64,000 nt of DNA from Galeopsis tetrahit (lineage: Eukaryota; Streptophyta; Magnoliopsida; Lamiales; Lamiaceae), in assembly GCA_963675135.1 (NCBI GenBank), contig OY776122.1:87368472-87432471 (forward strand), written 5' to 3'. The position numbers and the translations under genes were made by a program. Under the pieces are notes generated by a model, which saw only the letters and a list, made by a program, of their open reading frames with translations, made no database searches and was not told the origin of the DNA. Positions 10,975 through 23,735 of this stretch are shown here, piece after piece; the stretch's first letter is position 1, and the number at the start of each line of letters is the position of its first letter.

Positions 10975-13900
10975 TCAAATGCTCATGGGGCTATCTGGAT
11001 CATTAAGAGCTGATATAGCTGCTCTTATCTTGAAACTCAAAACTTCTCTCTCTTCCTCATCGCCCTGACAATTGGGGAAAAAAATGAAAACATCAAAATT
11101 CATCACGTATATATAAATGAGTAAAAGTAAATACATTTAAGTTAAATTTATCTCATAATTCAACTTATATCACTTGATATCTTACATTAGAACTATTAAA
11201 ACAGAAATAATATAATAAGGGTTGGTCTGCTCTGGACTCGAGTCACCCTAGTCCATGTTGCACTTTTCAGTTTACTGACTTACACTTTTTGGTAAATGGT
11301 GTTTCACTTTTCAATTATTAAACTGTGTAATAATATTTTTAGTAATAATTAAAAAATACAACATCAATTACCAAAAAGTGTAAGTCAGTAAACTGAAAAG
11401 TGCAACATGGACTAGGGTGCACAATATGCACTCGAGTTTACCATATGATAATCACCCACACAGATTACTATTCTTTTAATTATATTGTTTCTTTGAGCTA
11501 GGAACAATGAGGCAGCTAGAGTTTTAGATAATTAATACGGAGTATAAGTTAATTAATTAGTTATACACCAGTTAATGAGTTCACAATTAAATGAGATGAA
11601 ATTCTTTTTATTTAAATTTCACACATTTATAAGTTCAAACATTTTAAATTCTTTTATCAGAGTTTTTAGATTACGCATATGCCCTTGAGTTCAAATTTCA
11701 CACCTCAATTTTTTAAATGAGATAGATTTTTTTTCATAAATCCTTCTATTATAAAAGGGGTTCACCCCACCGTCCACAACTGTCTGTGGGACAACCTTTG
11801 ATATTAATACTATAAGTTCGATTTTATAAATGAGATATAATTTATTTATTTTTCAATAAATCCTTCTTTTATAAGAAAGGGAAATGACCCCACAAATATA
11901 AACTCCAGCAGGTTCACCCCACCATTCACAACTGTGAGACAACCTTCGATATTAATAAACCATATATGTTTGGATTTATTTGGTCGGTAGCGTAAAGAAA
12001 CCTCCATGTTTCCACCACGTTATTTCTCTTGTAAAAACATATACGCACCTGGTGCATGAACACGTCCACGTTTTTTATTTATAAAATTAACACACATACA
12101 TGAACGTTTTAAATTTGTGCTATTCATTCGATCCAATTCCCTTCAAAACAGTTTTTCTTTTCCATAACAACCCACATGCCCCAACCCCTTATAATAAAAT
12201 GTAATGGGTAGCAGGGGCGGACCCAGGATCGTGGGTTAGGGGGGGCCGATAAATTTTTTTTGACATTTATATACATAGTTAAATATCTCAAAATACATAA
12301 TTATGTACTTAATAGGTTAAAACCTATAATTCTTTCATGCCTATCACAAAACACAGTCAACAATTGTAGTTTATACATTTTTTTTTCTATTTATTTCTCA
12401 ATATATACTATAAAGGTTATCTAGAATATTGAGATGAAATTGAGATTAGGTATTTTTTAAAAATATTTTTGACTAATTTGATGTTAAAATTGGACAATTT
12501 TTTTAATATTAAAATTAAGTTAAAAAGATAATTATTTTTTAAACACCCTAGACAAAGTATTAGACTAAAATAAAATTTACTCCAATATTTTCTTTTTTTG
12601 TCCCTTTATTTATTTTTTAAATATTTTATGCAATTAAAGAAAATAAATTTTAACACTAAAAAGCACTATTTACTTGGGCCATTTACTTTGTTTGATCACT
12701 TCCGCCATTTATTTACTTGGGCCATTTATTTACTAGACTTTCAGCCTTTCAAGGTTATATAATAATACATACTATATATATATATACGGAGTATATATAT
12801 AGTAAAATGACAAAAGTTGAGGGGGGCCATGGCCACCCCCAAACAAAGCGTGGATCCGCCCCTGATGGGTAGAGTGTTGAAGGATAATTTTATGTGTAAA
12901 TATGTAAATTTTATGGAGAGTGTTTTTTATTTTATTTTTGTATGTACAATCAATTATGGGACGTTTAATAATTAAGTAAAGTGTGCAAACCAATTTTTTT
13001 TACTATTAAGGTCTCAATACAAGAAACATTTTCTTTTGAAATCACTTAAAAAGGCTCAATAATGTATTAATTAGTAAGGTCACGCTGAATAATTTAATTT
13101 TATATCATTAATTAGTTCGAGACCTATTAATAAACTTAAAAAAAAACTTGTAAATTAATAATTCATTGGATAAATTAAGGTGGAGCTCGACTTAAACAAG
13201 TGATGCTCATGCATACACTCTAATTAAAATTCGGCACTACTCATCTATGTATATAATTATCAAATTAGGGAAATAAAAACCAAATTAAGAACAAACTAAA
13301 TCAAGTAAATAAAGCAAGTGTGGGGACATATGATGCATATATGTGGAATATTATTTGAATAGTTGATACATATGGAATAAATAATTACTGTTAATGCAAG
13401 GGACAAAATCGATTTGTGATAAGTTAAGATCATGCAGATAATATATATATATATTTTTTTTTCTGGTTATAATTTGTTTGTTGTTTTGTTATGAGAGAGA
13501 GGGAGAGAGAGAGATACCTCAAGGAAAACAGTACTGAGAAGCCTTTCAGAGAAAGCAGTGATATGAGCAGAAGTGATTTTGAGGTTCAAAGATTCAAAGA
13601 TTTCACATAACTTTACCATTGTGTCTGATCTTTTACTGCATGCCAGGCTAACTTCTATGATCCTCTCCCCCATGCTCAATACCCTCAACTGCACCATTAT
13701 TTTTTATAAATTTTTTCCAATTAATTGCAACAACAACAAAAATCCAGATTAATTAATTATAATAATCACCTCAAGAAGTTCAATAGGATGAGAGGGAGGG
13801 ATTGAGAATGTAGAAGAGGATGGTAGAGAATTATAATAAGGATCCATTAATCTTGATCTCTTTATTGGTTTACTGAATTGATGATCAGCTTCTTGATCCA

Positions 13901-14695
13901 ACTTAAATATCTCATTTTTTGATGATGATGATTCCAACTCCCACATTTCTGATTTGATTTTCCTCTCTTCATCTTGCAACAATTTGATGTACGCTATAGC
14001 GTCTTTAATTATCGATGCTTTGTCCAACTGCACACGCGCAACAATTATATATGATTATTAGCTAGGAATCACACTTTTTTCACGTAGTAACACAAAATAT
14101 TAATATGAAAAATAAGATTATTTAGTACATGCAATATAAATAATGTTTAAAATAACTACGTCTAGCGAAATTGAATCACATGGTATTCAGATGATCAGAT
14201 CCGATAGGATCTCTTGTTACACAATAGTGTATATCTTCTGTTATACTATTTTGATGAATGACACGTAAAATCTTGGATCCACAACTACGTATGTAGCTGG
14301 TGTAATAGAAAATGTTACAATCATATATGGTATGTGTAATAGAAGATTTTTGGCTACAAAATATGTGAGTACAATTAGTATAGTAGCAATAAATTATATG
14401 TACCTTAGTTATATTAGGGACGACAGATCTGAGTGCAAAGAGCTTTTCATTGAGTTTATGCCTCCTATTTCTTTCAGAAACTATGTTCTTTGATGAAGAC
14501 CCTTGCGCTCCATCTGGTGAGCTCGTCGACTCGTAATACGCTTGCAGACAACTACACAACGTACACGTACAATTAGTTTATGCTGATGTTGAACTTAATT
14601 TCTTTAAAAAAAGTAAGGACATACCTTTCAAGTTCTTCTTGTGAAAGAAGAGTACTATTAGTATCATCATCCCATGGTATGGTGTACATGTCCAT
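10975..14695 (-). CDS. BHLH35: bHLH transcription factor, bHLH35-like
   Basis: Nuclear basic helix-loop-helix regulator. Five exons read on the minus strand (14625-14695, 14404-14551, 13770-14027, 13518-13688, 10975-11064) join in frame to 245 residues, close to the length of Arabidopsis bHLH35. The start is MDMYTIPWDDD at 14695. The bHLH domain spans about residues 44-92: basic region SSKNIVSERNRRHKLNEK, helix 1 LFALRSVVPN, helix 2 after LDKASIIKDAIAYI. Glu50, Arg53 and Arg54 (E-box contacts) are present. The usual His of G-box binders is Asn46, as in its relatives. Residues 160-235 (MGERIIEVSLACSKR through ESLNLKI) form the C-terminal ACT-like dimerisation region of this subgroup. The last intron is about 2.45 kb and holds two transposons. 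Confidence 0.92.
11219..11442. mobile_element. Small TIR element in the last bHLH intron
   Basis: A 224-bp fold-back whose arms share the CTAGTCCATGTTGCACTTTT motif and then AAGTGTAAGTCAGTAAACTG. Its left end GGGTTGGTCTG equals the right end (reverse complement) of the element at 59385-60116. Flanks ATATAATAA (11210-11218) and ATATGATAA (11443-11451) form a 9-bp duplication with one mismatch, suggesting a MULE-type origin. Confidence 0.65.
12212..12864. mobile_element. hAT-type MITE in the last bHLH intron
   Basis: A 653-bp element with ends CAGGGGCGGACCCAGGATCG and, reverse-complemented, CAGGGGCGGATCCACGCTTT. It is flanked by a perfect 8-bp duplication ATGGGTAG (12204-12211, 12865-12872), the hAT signature. 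It has no transposase frame and is AT-rich inside. Confidence 0.9.
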
Positions 14696-15958
14696 AATAT
14701 AATTGTATATTTGTATATGACCCAGTGTTTGTGGGGAGTGAGAGATTTTATAGAGTTGTGATGGGAGGTAAGTAGGACGAATAATTGGTTGTTAATTAAC
14801 AGTAGTCCACTTCCCTACACCTCTTTCCTCGTCTCCTTCTTAGTTGACCCGTACGTTAGATTTTTTTTTATTTTTTTTAATGTTTTATTTCATGCTCCAA
14901 AATTGTTATTAAAGGCACTTACTATTAAATTTGCGGCAAAATGTATAAATATATTTCAATCATTTTACAAATTATTGTAATATACTACTATTTTTATTTT
15001 ATTTTAATGATACTTTACATCATGAAATATTAAATAACTGTTCCGTCACAATATTTTCCTCAGGGATGGATTATATTGTACTCCAAACTTGGTAATTTTG
15101 TGAGAGATCCAACAATCATGTTTTACTTAAAAAAAATGTCACTCTTCAGAAACCCAGCAAATTTTTATGAGATCTAACATAATTAATGTTTAAATTCAGA
15201 GTAATAGTATAAGTTTTTAAAAAGTACTTCCTCCGTCCCTTACTTGAAAACACATAATTTTTTGACACGAATTTTAATGTATAAATTATTTATTAGTATT
15301 ATGAGAGATAAAATTGAGGTAGTAAAGACTTTTCAATTTTATAAATAGTAAAGATGTTTTTTAATGTAATAAGTGATGACATTTGATGTAATATTGAGAT
15401 GTTTTGAAGGAATAGTTAAAATGCACGTTTACTCCTATTTTAAACGTGTCATTAAGTAAAGGACACTCAAAATAGTAAAATTAGTCATCAAGTAGTAAGA
15501 GTGATATTTAACTTACAAATGGTACCATTTTCTTCATTTTTTATTTTTTTTACATAAATTTTAAAAATATTATTTATTTATTTATGTATAAAATAGATAG
15601 AGTAACAATAAAAAATATAAAGTAGAAAAAATAAATTAAATGTGGCGGATTATATTTTTTAAAAAAGGAAACATACACAAAGAAATGGAGGGAGGAGATA
15701 TTTTTATAGTAATGACAAATTGGCATTTATTGTATTGGTACTGAGCAAAACCAAGCTCAATTGGGGCGTACAGTACTAATACACCTTCCCTCCCTGAAAA
15801 GCTTGTAATTGTGAACGGAGTTTAAGTAGAAGGTGTAATATTGTAATAATTAAAGTTTTGAGAATAATTCTATAAACTTTTATATATAAAATAAATAAAG
15901 TAGTTTGATTGAATGTATGGTGAACCCCAAAAGATATTGCATGAAGGGTAAATATATA
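14696..15958. other. bHLH upstream region with MITE remnants
   Basis: Promoter-side DNA of the bHLH gene. A decayed MITE lies at about 15227-15471 (left TTCCTCCGTCCCTTACTTG, right inverted match near TAAGTAAAGGACACTC). No other gene is visible. No TATA box could be assigned with confidence. Confidence 0.4.
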
Positions 15959-16092
15959 CTCCCTCCGTCCACCAAAAGTGTGCTCACTTATTTTTTTAGG
16001 TTCACAAAAAATATATTATTTATAAATAAAATATAATTTTTTTACAAACATGTATAAAAAAAAGTGAGCACACTTTTGGTGGACAGATGGAG
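15959..16092. mobile_element. Stowaway-like MITE, 134 bp
   Basis: Nearly perfect hairpin: CTCCCTCCGTCCACCAAAAG on the left pairs with CTTTTGGTGGACAGATGGAG on the right, with TA on both sides. The arms continue GTGTGCTCACTT / AAGTGAGCACAC. The same end family recurs at 17855-18048 and in fragments near 18910-18975. Confidence 0.88.
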
Positions 16093-16145
16093 TATATATA
16101 TATGGTGAGAGTGAGTATACAAACTTTTAAGGGACAAAGGTAGCA

Positions 16146-16354
16146 CTCCCTCCATCCCAGTAAAAGCTATCCAATTTTCATTTTTCGTTTGTTCCAATGA
16201 ACCATTCTTTTTTTTTTAACTATTTTCTCTCATATTTAATTATATTCTTCTCTCTCTCAATCACATCACCTCTAATACAACTATTTTTATATTATTATTT
16301 CTTAACCTCCGTGTCCGGAGCTCATAGGGAACTTTTCCCGGGAGAGGGATGAAG
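16146..16354. mobile_element. Stowaway-like MITE, AAAGCTA family
   Basis: Begins CTCCCTCCATCCCAGTAAAA and ends with an inverted, diverged match (GGAGAGGGATGAAG, then TA). It contains the CCGTGTCCGGAGCTCAT block shared with the copies at 23522-23735 and 26142-26294. Confidence 0.75.
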
Positions 16355-17854
16355 TATTATAAGGCCTAGGACATGACCAATTAAATGGGTTGTTAGTTGT
16401 TACACTGCTGCAATTGGAGACAATCACGTGTCACAGTTTCACAAAAGATCACTTCACTATGTTTTTTTTTTTCTCAAATCTCGAATATACAATTCAAGGA
16501 CAAATTAATTACCATTTGCTCACTAAATCTATTTTACCATCACTTCACTATGTTTTAGGTTGAAACTGCAAAATAAAGTTATATTTTGCTATTAAAATAT
16601 TTTTTTATCTGATGGTAAAATAACCTTAGTAAGCAAAACATTCACTTAAATAAACTAAAAAATGTAAAACTTTGTATTTCAATTTAAACCCAAAAAATTC
16701 TATTAAATCAACTTTTCATTTCAGTTTTTTTTTAAATCTAAAAAATAAAATTATTTCAAATCGATTATTATGTTTGGAAAGTCATTTTAATTACAGTAAA
16801 ACTTACGGAGTATTTAACTAAAAATGTATATAGTTTTACATTATATTCAAATTTAATAGTTGATATTACTATTTTTAAAGTAATAAAATTTTAGGGAAAT
16901 TTCAAATTTAGGCAGACATAAAAAGAAAATGGGAGATGTAATTGTTGTTAAAATGTTACGGAGATGTAATTGTTGTTTTTCTATATTTTAGGATTTAATC
17001 GTTATTTTTTAAAATGTACAAAAATAATATTGGTAAAATTTAAATGTAAAGATTCGATTTATTTATATACTTTACGCTTTTAAAATATATATACTTTGCC
17101 TAAATTAAATTGTATAATAGTATAGGACCACGAAATATTAAAAGCGCTTATAAGAAAAGGTCCTACAAGAGTACAAGTTAGCAGCGCGTCATATTAGTCG
17201 TGTTTTTAGTACTAATTCTGTTTTCACGCACGTGTGAAAACAAGTCCTACGGCCGCGACGCCTCTTCAATATGCTCTCACCGGTTTATATATTTTGATGA
17301 ATTGGTTTTGTGTTGTACTGTTTAATAAAAGAATAAGTCTTAATTTGAATTAATTTGAGAATATTGGTATAATTTTAATTATAAAAAAATTGGACTTTTT
17401 TTTTCACCTAAGAAAAAAATATAGTAAAATTTTTAATTGTACCTACAAATATACATGTGTGTCCGCCTCTGAGTGTGACAATCCTAAATTTAATTGAAAA
17501 ATGTTTTGATGCCTCGAATTGTAAACTTTCAAAAGACGATGTATCTAATCGTAAACCAAAAAATATTAACACCCTAGTGGTAATTAATCAAAAATTATTG
17601 TCTCAAGTTTTTGTTACCATACATTTCGAAGTCTTTGGCGTGTTCGTGAATATTTGACGAAACACGTGAAACACATCTACAATATTTTCTAAATGTATGC
17701 AAACAAAATGTATTAATTTGAGCTGGTCTTAAGACTCTTAACATGTCCCACAAAAGCTCTAAGGAGACTAATACCAATTAATGGCGAAATAACACTTTTT
17801 TTTTCTTTTAATCTATTTCAACAATTTTAATATATGACACGAATAATTAATTAT
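16355..17854. other. Intergenic, AT-rich, no gene seen
   Basis: No ORF with recognisable content. A palindrome-like ACGCACGTGTGAAAAC containing a CACGTG G-box core (near 17230) sits in a short GC-rich island (17180-17285). Nothing shows that it is used. Confidence 0.4.
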
Positions 17855-18048
17855 AATCCCTCTCCACAAAAGTATGCTCACTTTCCTTGTATGTCCGTCC
17901 ACTAAAAGTTTATTCATTTCTTTTTATAAAAATAAACACTTTATTTTTACTTCACAACAACCCCACAACACTTACTTTTTCTATTTTATCTATTTTTTTT
18001 AAAACATGTGCCCAAAGTCGTGAGCATACTTTTGATCGACAGAGGGAG
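17855..18048. mobile_element. Stowaway-like MITE, diverged
   Basis: Left CCCTCTCCACAAAAGTATGC and right GAGCATACTTTTGATCGACA plus GAGGGAG are inverted repeats, followed by TA. It is related to the 15959 element. Confidence 0.65.
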
Positions 18049-18311
18049 TATATAATTTGTAATGTCATTTATATACATATCATCAGGGGCAAATCCAGAA
18101 CTTGAAGTTAAGATGACCAAAAAATTAATGATCCAAAACACACTAACATATGTATAATTATAATATTACTCTTTTATTTATTATTACTCATTAAAATACT
18201 TTTGAACACAATTTTTTTTTTCATATAAGTAAGGATATTATGGGGTCTTTTATGATAAAATGATTTTTATGAGTAATATGAGTGGCAATTTGAGTAATTA
18301 GTGTTTGAAGG

Positions 18312-18868
18312 TAGGGGTGAAAATAGGTCAGACCTTATGTGAAAAGGCCTAGGTATATTTAAAAAAATTAGCCTAAATCTACCTGTAATCTATAATAAAA
18401 AAATTTATGGGTTTGGCCCGACCTTTTAAGTAAACAGGTTAGAGCTACAAGCCTTTTAGAAACATATTTAAAAAAATTAAAAAAAACGTGGTTCAATATT
18501 TTATAATTGCAAATGAATTCACTATCAAAATAAGTTAATTACAATGATAAATTCACATAAAATAATTTCTCGAATACTAAAACAAATCTAATTTACTTTA
18601 TTTTACTATTAATGTTAGTATTTTATTTTAAAAATTATTTTATTATAAAATATTTAATAAAAAATTATATAAATATTTATCTACAATTATTACTCCATAT
18701 ATTATTATTATTATATAATACTCTATACATAATTTTAAATAGGTCAGTCTATTAGACTTATATAAGGTTTTAAAAAGCCTTAACCCGACTCATGTAATAA
18801 ATAGGCTAGGCCCTTAATAGGTCATGTCGTAAGTCCCTATCGGGTAGTCCGACCTATTTCTACCCCTA
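18312..18868. mobile_element. hAT-like MITE
   Basis: Ends TAGGGGTGAAAATAGGTCAG and, reverse-complemented, TAGGGGTAGAAATAGGTCGG. The flanks TTTGAAGG (18304-18311) and GTTGAAGG (18869-18876) match at 7 of 8 positions, consistent with an aged hAT duplication. The interior is AT-rich without ORFs. Confidence 0.75.
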
Positions 18869-18876
18869 GTTGAAGG

Positions 18877-19804
18877 TGATGATAGAATGAGGATAAAATA
18901 TTTTTTTCCATAAAAAGAATGTGCACACTTTTGGTGGACAGATAAATTAGGTAAGTGATCATACTTTTGATGGACGGGAGGACACATAATTAACAAACTT
19001 CACAAATAATATGTCTTAAATCTATTAGACTAACTAGTTGAATATTGATGAGTTGCAAGAAAAAAAAAAATTGTTGTTACATCGTATCATTTAGTGTTGA
19101 TAGTTAAAAAAAATAAACACTCAAATTATTAAATAACTTTTTTTTTAAATGACCAAGTTTTTATTTATTTACTACTCCATATGATACTTTTACATGAGTG
19201 AACTGCAAACATATTGAAAAAATATTAAAATAATATAAAAGATCATCATTTTATTAATAATACTTTCAAACATATACACATAATTATCTTTTGATTAATT
19301 TTGTAATTAAAATACATACAAAATAATCACTTTTATATATACATATAAAAAATGTAATACAAATTTTTTTTTGAGACGAATTTTACAATAAACTTACTAC
19401 TAGACTAATGTGTTGAATTAATCAATCATTAATTTACTTAATTTAAAAATTAATAAAAATATATATATAAACACAAAAAAATATTAAAGAACAAAACTAA
19501 ACACGAAAAATAAAATAGAAGACGTGTGTTCATTTTTTTAGGGTACAACATAAGGACCGGCCATTTATTACAACATCTCATTTGCATCATTTCTGCAAAA
19601 ATTAAAGCATATTTGTAAAGTTTAAATATACAAAATATAAGGGTTGACTGGGTAGTGCTATGAAGTTGGAAGGTGAATTCATGATATAATCTAATATCTA
19701 CACAAAATATTTGCACATTATAACATGAGTGTTGAATTGCATAACTAAACCTATGATTGAATTTCGGGTCCGCACTTATGTGCAATATTTCACGTAAAAT
19801 ATTA
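18877..19804. other. Intergenic, AT-rich
   Basis: Contains fragments of the ACTTTTGGTGGACAG MITE end (18925-18980). Otherwise no recognisable element or gene; the open frames are low-complexity. Confidence 0.45.
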
Positions 19805-20096
19805 CTCCCTCCGTCCAATTTCATTATGTCCACTTTCCTTTTTTGGTTATCCAATTTTATTATGCCCATTCCCTTTATGAAAATATTATTATTCACACTA
19901 CTTTATCTCCACCCTCAATCCATCACTTATTTACTCAAATTGCCACTAACTTTATTCATAAACAATCACTTTATCTATAAATGGGCCCACAACATCCCAT
20001 CATACCTCCAACTTATCTATTTTATACATAAACTAATCAATATTCATTAAAACCCGTGCCCGGAGAAATGGGCATAATAAAGTTGGACGGAGGGAG
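19805..20096. mobile_element. Stowaway-like MITE, 292-bp family (copy 1)
   Basis: Ends CTCCCTCCGTCCAATTTCAT and, reverse-complemented, CTCCCTCCGTCCAACTTTAT, with TA target sites at 19803-19804 and 20097-20098. The copy at 36483-36774 is exactly the same length, in opposite orientation, and clearly homologous throughout. Confidence 0.88.
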
Positions 20097-20217
20097 TAGT
20101 ATATTTAAGGAAGGGTCAAAATTCATGAATCTGTAGCGGGTTTGACCGGTCAAATGAATATTTTCTTAAAAATCGCGAAAAAGTCGAGCGCAGGAAGCTA
20201 ACAGGATAACGAGTTTC

Positions 20218-20570
20218 AGGTCTGTGTTACTATAAAGGTAATTATATGTTACTGCAATACCAAATATGTGTTATTGTAAGTACAAATAACACATAAATTG
20301 ATTTTTCACAAGAAATATTAATACAAATTAATTTAAGGAAGGATAAAATGGAAAAATTTGCTCTTAATCCGTGTTACTATAAAAAAATACAATTATATGT
20401 TACTGTACGAACAAATACGTGTTACTGTAAGGACAAGTAACACACAATTGGCTTTTGAGTAAAACATATTTGACCTTAAAGTAGCATAGAAAAATGTGTT
20501 ACTATATAAACACAGGTGTATTACTGTATTAAAAAAGATGTATTACTGTATAAATAAAACGTCATTATTG
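20218..20570. repeat. GTTACTGTA-rich repeat region
   Basis: The motif GTGTTACTGTA / TGTTACTATA recurs about ten times in 350 bp, in at least two larger direct units (from about 20220 and 20385) that each contain TACAATTATATGTTACTG-like and AAGTAACACA sequence. Flanks are AT-rich. A weaker set of the same motif is at 25790-25845. Confidence 0.65.
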
Positions 20571-21053
20571 AGAGTGAATGAGATACCCACATTAAAAAAG
20601 ATGAAGAACAATAATTGAAAACACGAAAAACACAACCATGTTGAATAATTTATCGATCCTTACAAATAAAAAGATATAATTATCAACAATTAATTGGAAT
20701 AAATCTGTGTATGGTATTATTGTTGATTTTTTCTCATTCAGGAATTTATTCAAAAAATAAATAATGATTTTTCCATTCGTAATTAGCAGATCAGATCTTA
20801 ATATTTTTTTTAATGAAAATTGCACTGCATATTTTGAAATATGGTATATAAATTTTTGTCCTGAATTTCATATCAAAATTGTATAAAATATTATTAACAA
20901 TAATATCATATACATCCAGCTTTGTGTATAACTCAAATCTTGTACTCCCTCGTTTTTTATTAAATGTCACTTTGCATTTTTTAATATTTTCAAAGTAAGT
21001 GTCATTTTACACATTTTTTAAAAATTTTAACAATTTTACCCTTATACATTATA

Positions 21054-21298
21054 CTCCCTCCATTTTATTTACCTTCATTTAAGTTTTTTCCTTTTTAATA
21101 TAATATTATAGCATAAATCATGATAAATCTTAATTATTGTATATATGAATATCACTTACAATATTGGTCAAATTCATTACTAAACATAAATTTAATATTA
21201 AAATTAGTTATCATTAATGAAGGGTAAAATGGTCCATGATTATATATCTTAATTTGTTGAAAATTATTAAAATGACACTTAATTAAAAGTGGAGGGAG
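21054..21298. mobile_element. Stowaway-like MITE
   Basis: Starts CTCCCTCCATTTTATTTACC and ends AATTAAAAGTGGAGGGAG, with TA on both sides (21299-21300 on the right). A related, truncated left end lies at 20945-21010. Confidence 0.7.
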
Positions 21299-21744
21299 TA
21301 TTTTTCAACAAGTTCATCTTTCAGATATTTGGACTTCTGGGACAAGAATAATTTGCGGAAATGTGATTGTGGCATGGATTTTAAATTTATGCAATATACG
21401 CACTCCAACTTCTTTTTTTTTTTTTTTACAAGTGTAAAGAACCACTTATTTAAAAAAAAAAAAATGTATACTGATTAATGCTTGACTTTTGGGATAATAA
21501 TGGTTGATTTAATGGAAAGACTTTTGTAAAGTTTAACCTTGAGGTATACTTGGCCAATTCTTACTATAGTCACATTTTACAAATTGACTATGCAGTCACT
21601 TTGTCGAATCGCGCTATGTGGCGTTGTAATCGTAAAAACGACCTGCTATCTTTCATACAAGTTTCAGTTATTTTTAGCATTATTTAAATTATATTTTGTT
21701 ATTTACTATATTACCCTTCTTTTTAAATTTTATTTATATTTTAC

Positions 21745-22055
21745 CTGCACCCACTAATTTAATGAGTGCACCCCCTAATCATATTTTTACTACAATTATT
21801 TGCACCCGCTAATTTAATGAGTTCACCCTCAAAACATATTTTTACTACAATTATCTGCACCCGCCCATTTAATGAGTTCACCCCCAAATAAATTCTTTTT
21901 TACAACAATTATTTACACCCGCTCATTCTATGAGTTCACCCCCAAATTATTTTTTACCACAATTATCTGCACTCGCTCATTTTATGAGTTCACCCCCAAA
22001 TTATTGTTTTACCACGGTTATCTGCACTCGCACATTTTATGAGTGCACCCCAAAA
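21745..22055. repeat. Left subterminal tandem array (six units)
   Basis: Six units of about 50-54 bp with consensus core TGCACCCGCTCATTTTATGA followed by GTTCACCCCCAAATTATTTT and TACCACAATTATC. Units drift gradually (ACTAATTTAATG at the outer side, GCACATTTTATG at the inner side). Confidence 0.85.
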
Positions 22056-22369
22056 TATTTTTTTAAAAATAATCACATTTAAAAGACTATATTATCCTTT
22101 TATTATTTTACACAAAATATAATAAAATAAACTCTAAAAAATCAATTCACCACCAAATCACTCATATTTAAATTAGCCACAAATCTCAATTTTTTTCTTT
22201 TTAATTTTTCTTCCCCCTCCTCTTTTTCTTTTTTCTTCCCATTTTCTTTTTTTTTTTCAAATTTTTTATTTCCTTGTTTTTTGTCTTTCTTTTCCATTTT
22301 TTGCATGTGTATTTTTAAAATTTTTAATACAAAATAATATTATAGGTATAATTTTATTAAAGTCGATCG

Positions 22370-22970
22370 GCGGTGCACCTAAATTTTAATTTTAATTTGA
22401 TAAGTAAAGGACATGCCGGAAATCCATGCATGTCGGCGGGTGACCCAGCCACCACCATGCCCGACCACCCCCTCGACGGCGAAGGCGGCGCTTCAGTCTC
22501 GGCCGCTGAAGCCCGAGACCCCTCCTCGAATCGCAATCGCGATTCTTCACTTCCATAACAATCGACATAATCTTCCATCTCGGCCACGATCCATGGTGGC
22601 CGAAATCCTCTCCTCATTTCGACCACCGACGCGACTGCTTCGATCAATCTCCCTTGCGTTCGCGATCCAGGAGCTTCTCCTACATCAACGACGCTCACCT
22701 GCAACACTCGGATCGACGTTGCCTCTCTCTCGTCGTTCATCTCTGTCCAAATCGAAGCTACATTGCTTCATCCGTCTTCTTCACCCTGCTCCTACGCAGC
22801 CTCTTCCTCCGGCTGACGACGGTCCGACGGAGGAATGTGAGTATGTTGCTGATGGATCTCTGACCGGACGACACTCGGAGCCGGTGACCTTATTGATGAA
22901 ATCCCAAGCGACGACTACTGACCTAGGGTGCCCTCCCATTGGGCTAGGGTTTCCTTCAATTGGGCTTGGT
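22370..22970. other. GC-rich central block of the fold-back element
   Basis: A sharp jump in GC content inside AT-rich arms. Both strands are open: 232 codons on plus (22413-23111) and 127 on minus (22357-22740). Neither product shows a domain I recognise. It reads like a captured exon or 5' region of a host gene, followed by two near copies of TGGGCTAGGGTTTCCT-like sequence (22940-22970). I do not call a gene here. Confidence 0.45.
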
Positions 22971-23019
22971 AATGTGCACCCTCTATTTTCTTTAGTACAC
23001 CCCGATCTGCACTCTCTCC

Positions 23020-23520
23020 ACTTTTTTATGGTATTATTGTTATTGGTATTATTGATACTGGTATTACTAGTTATTGATTGCAGTATTACTATTAATACAC
23101 TATTGAATTAATATTAATGATTATTGATTATTAATTGTGGTATTACTGATTATGTGAAATTATTTATTACTGATTATTATTATTTTTAAGGTATTACATA
23201 TTATTGTTTATGGTATTACTGATAATTGTTTTTGGTATTATTGAATATAATTAGATTTGTGGAATTATTTGTTATTGTATGAGATATTACTATTCAATGT
23301 TAATGGTATTACTACTTACTGTTCATGGTATTACTGATAATTATTTTTTGTATTATTGAATATAATTATACGTGTGAAATTATTTGTTATTGTATAAAAT
23401 TTTACTGATTAATATTAATGGTATTACTGATTAATGTTCGTGGTATTACTAATTATTGTTAATGGTATTACTGATTACTGTTTATGGTATTGCTGGTTAT
23501 TTCTTGTTGTATTACCGACT
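23020..23520. repeat. Degenerate GGTATTACTGATTATTGTT repeat tract
   Basis: The motif GGTATTACT(G/A)ATTA is repeated more than a dozen times with irregular spacing. Larger direct units (GAATATAATTA followed by TGTG(A/G)AATTATTTGTTATTG) occur at about 23245 and 23355. Confidence 0.8.
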
Positions 23521-23521
23521 A

Positions 23522-23735
23522 CTCCCTCCTTCCTATTGAAAGCTACCCAACTTTCTTTATTCGTTTGTCCCAATGAAAGTTACTCATTCCTTTTTTGCCA
23601 AACTATTCCCTCTCACATTTCATTATATTCTTCTCTCTCTCAATCACATCACCTCTCATACATCCACTTATTATATCATGTTTTTTAACCTCTGTGTCCG
23701 AAGCTCATGAGGAGCTTTCACTGGGACGGAGGGAT
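23522..23735. mobile_element. Stowaway-like MITE nested in the fold-back element
   Basis: Begins CTCCCTCCTTCCTATTGAAA and ends GGAGCTTTCACTGGGACGGA plus GGGAT, then TA. Same family as 16146-16354 and 26142-26294. It lies within the repeat tract, so it inserted later than the host element. Confidence 0.8.

Noticed and set aside
20218..20570. Possible CRISPR-like regular repeats
   Set aside because: Motif spacing is irregular, no constant repeat/unique spacer pattern, and this is plant nuclear DNA.
22357..23111. ORFs of 232 (+) and 127 (-) codons in the fold-back core
   Set aside because: No recognisable domain, overlapping on opposite strands, no splice or promoter context; kept only as possible captured sequence.
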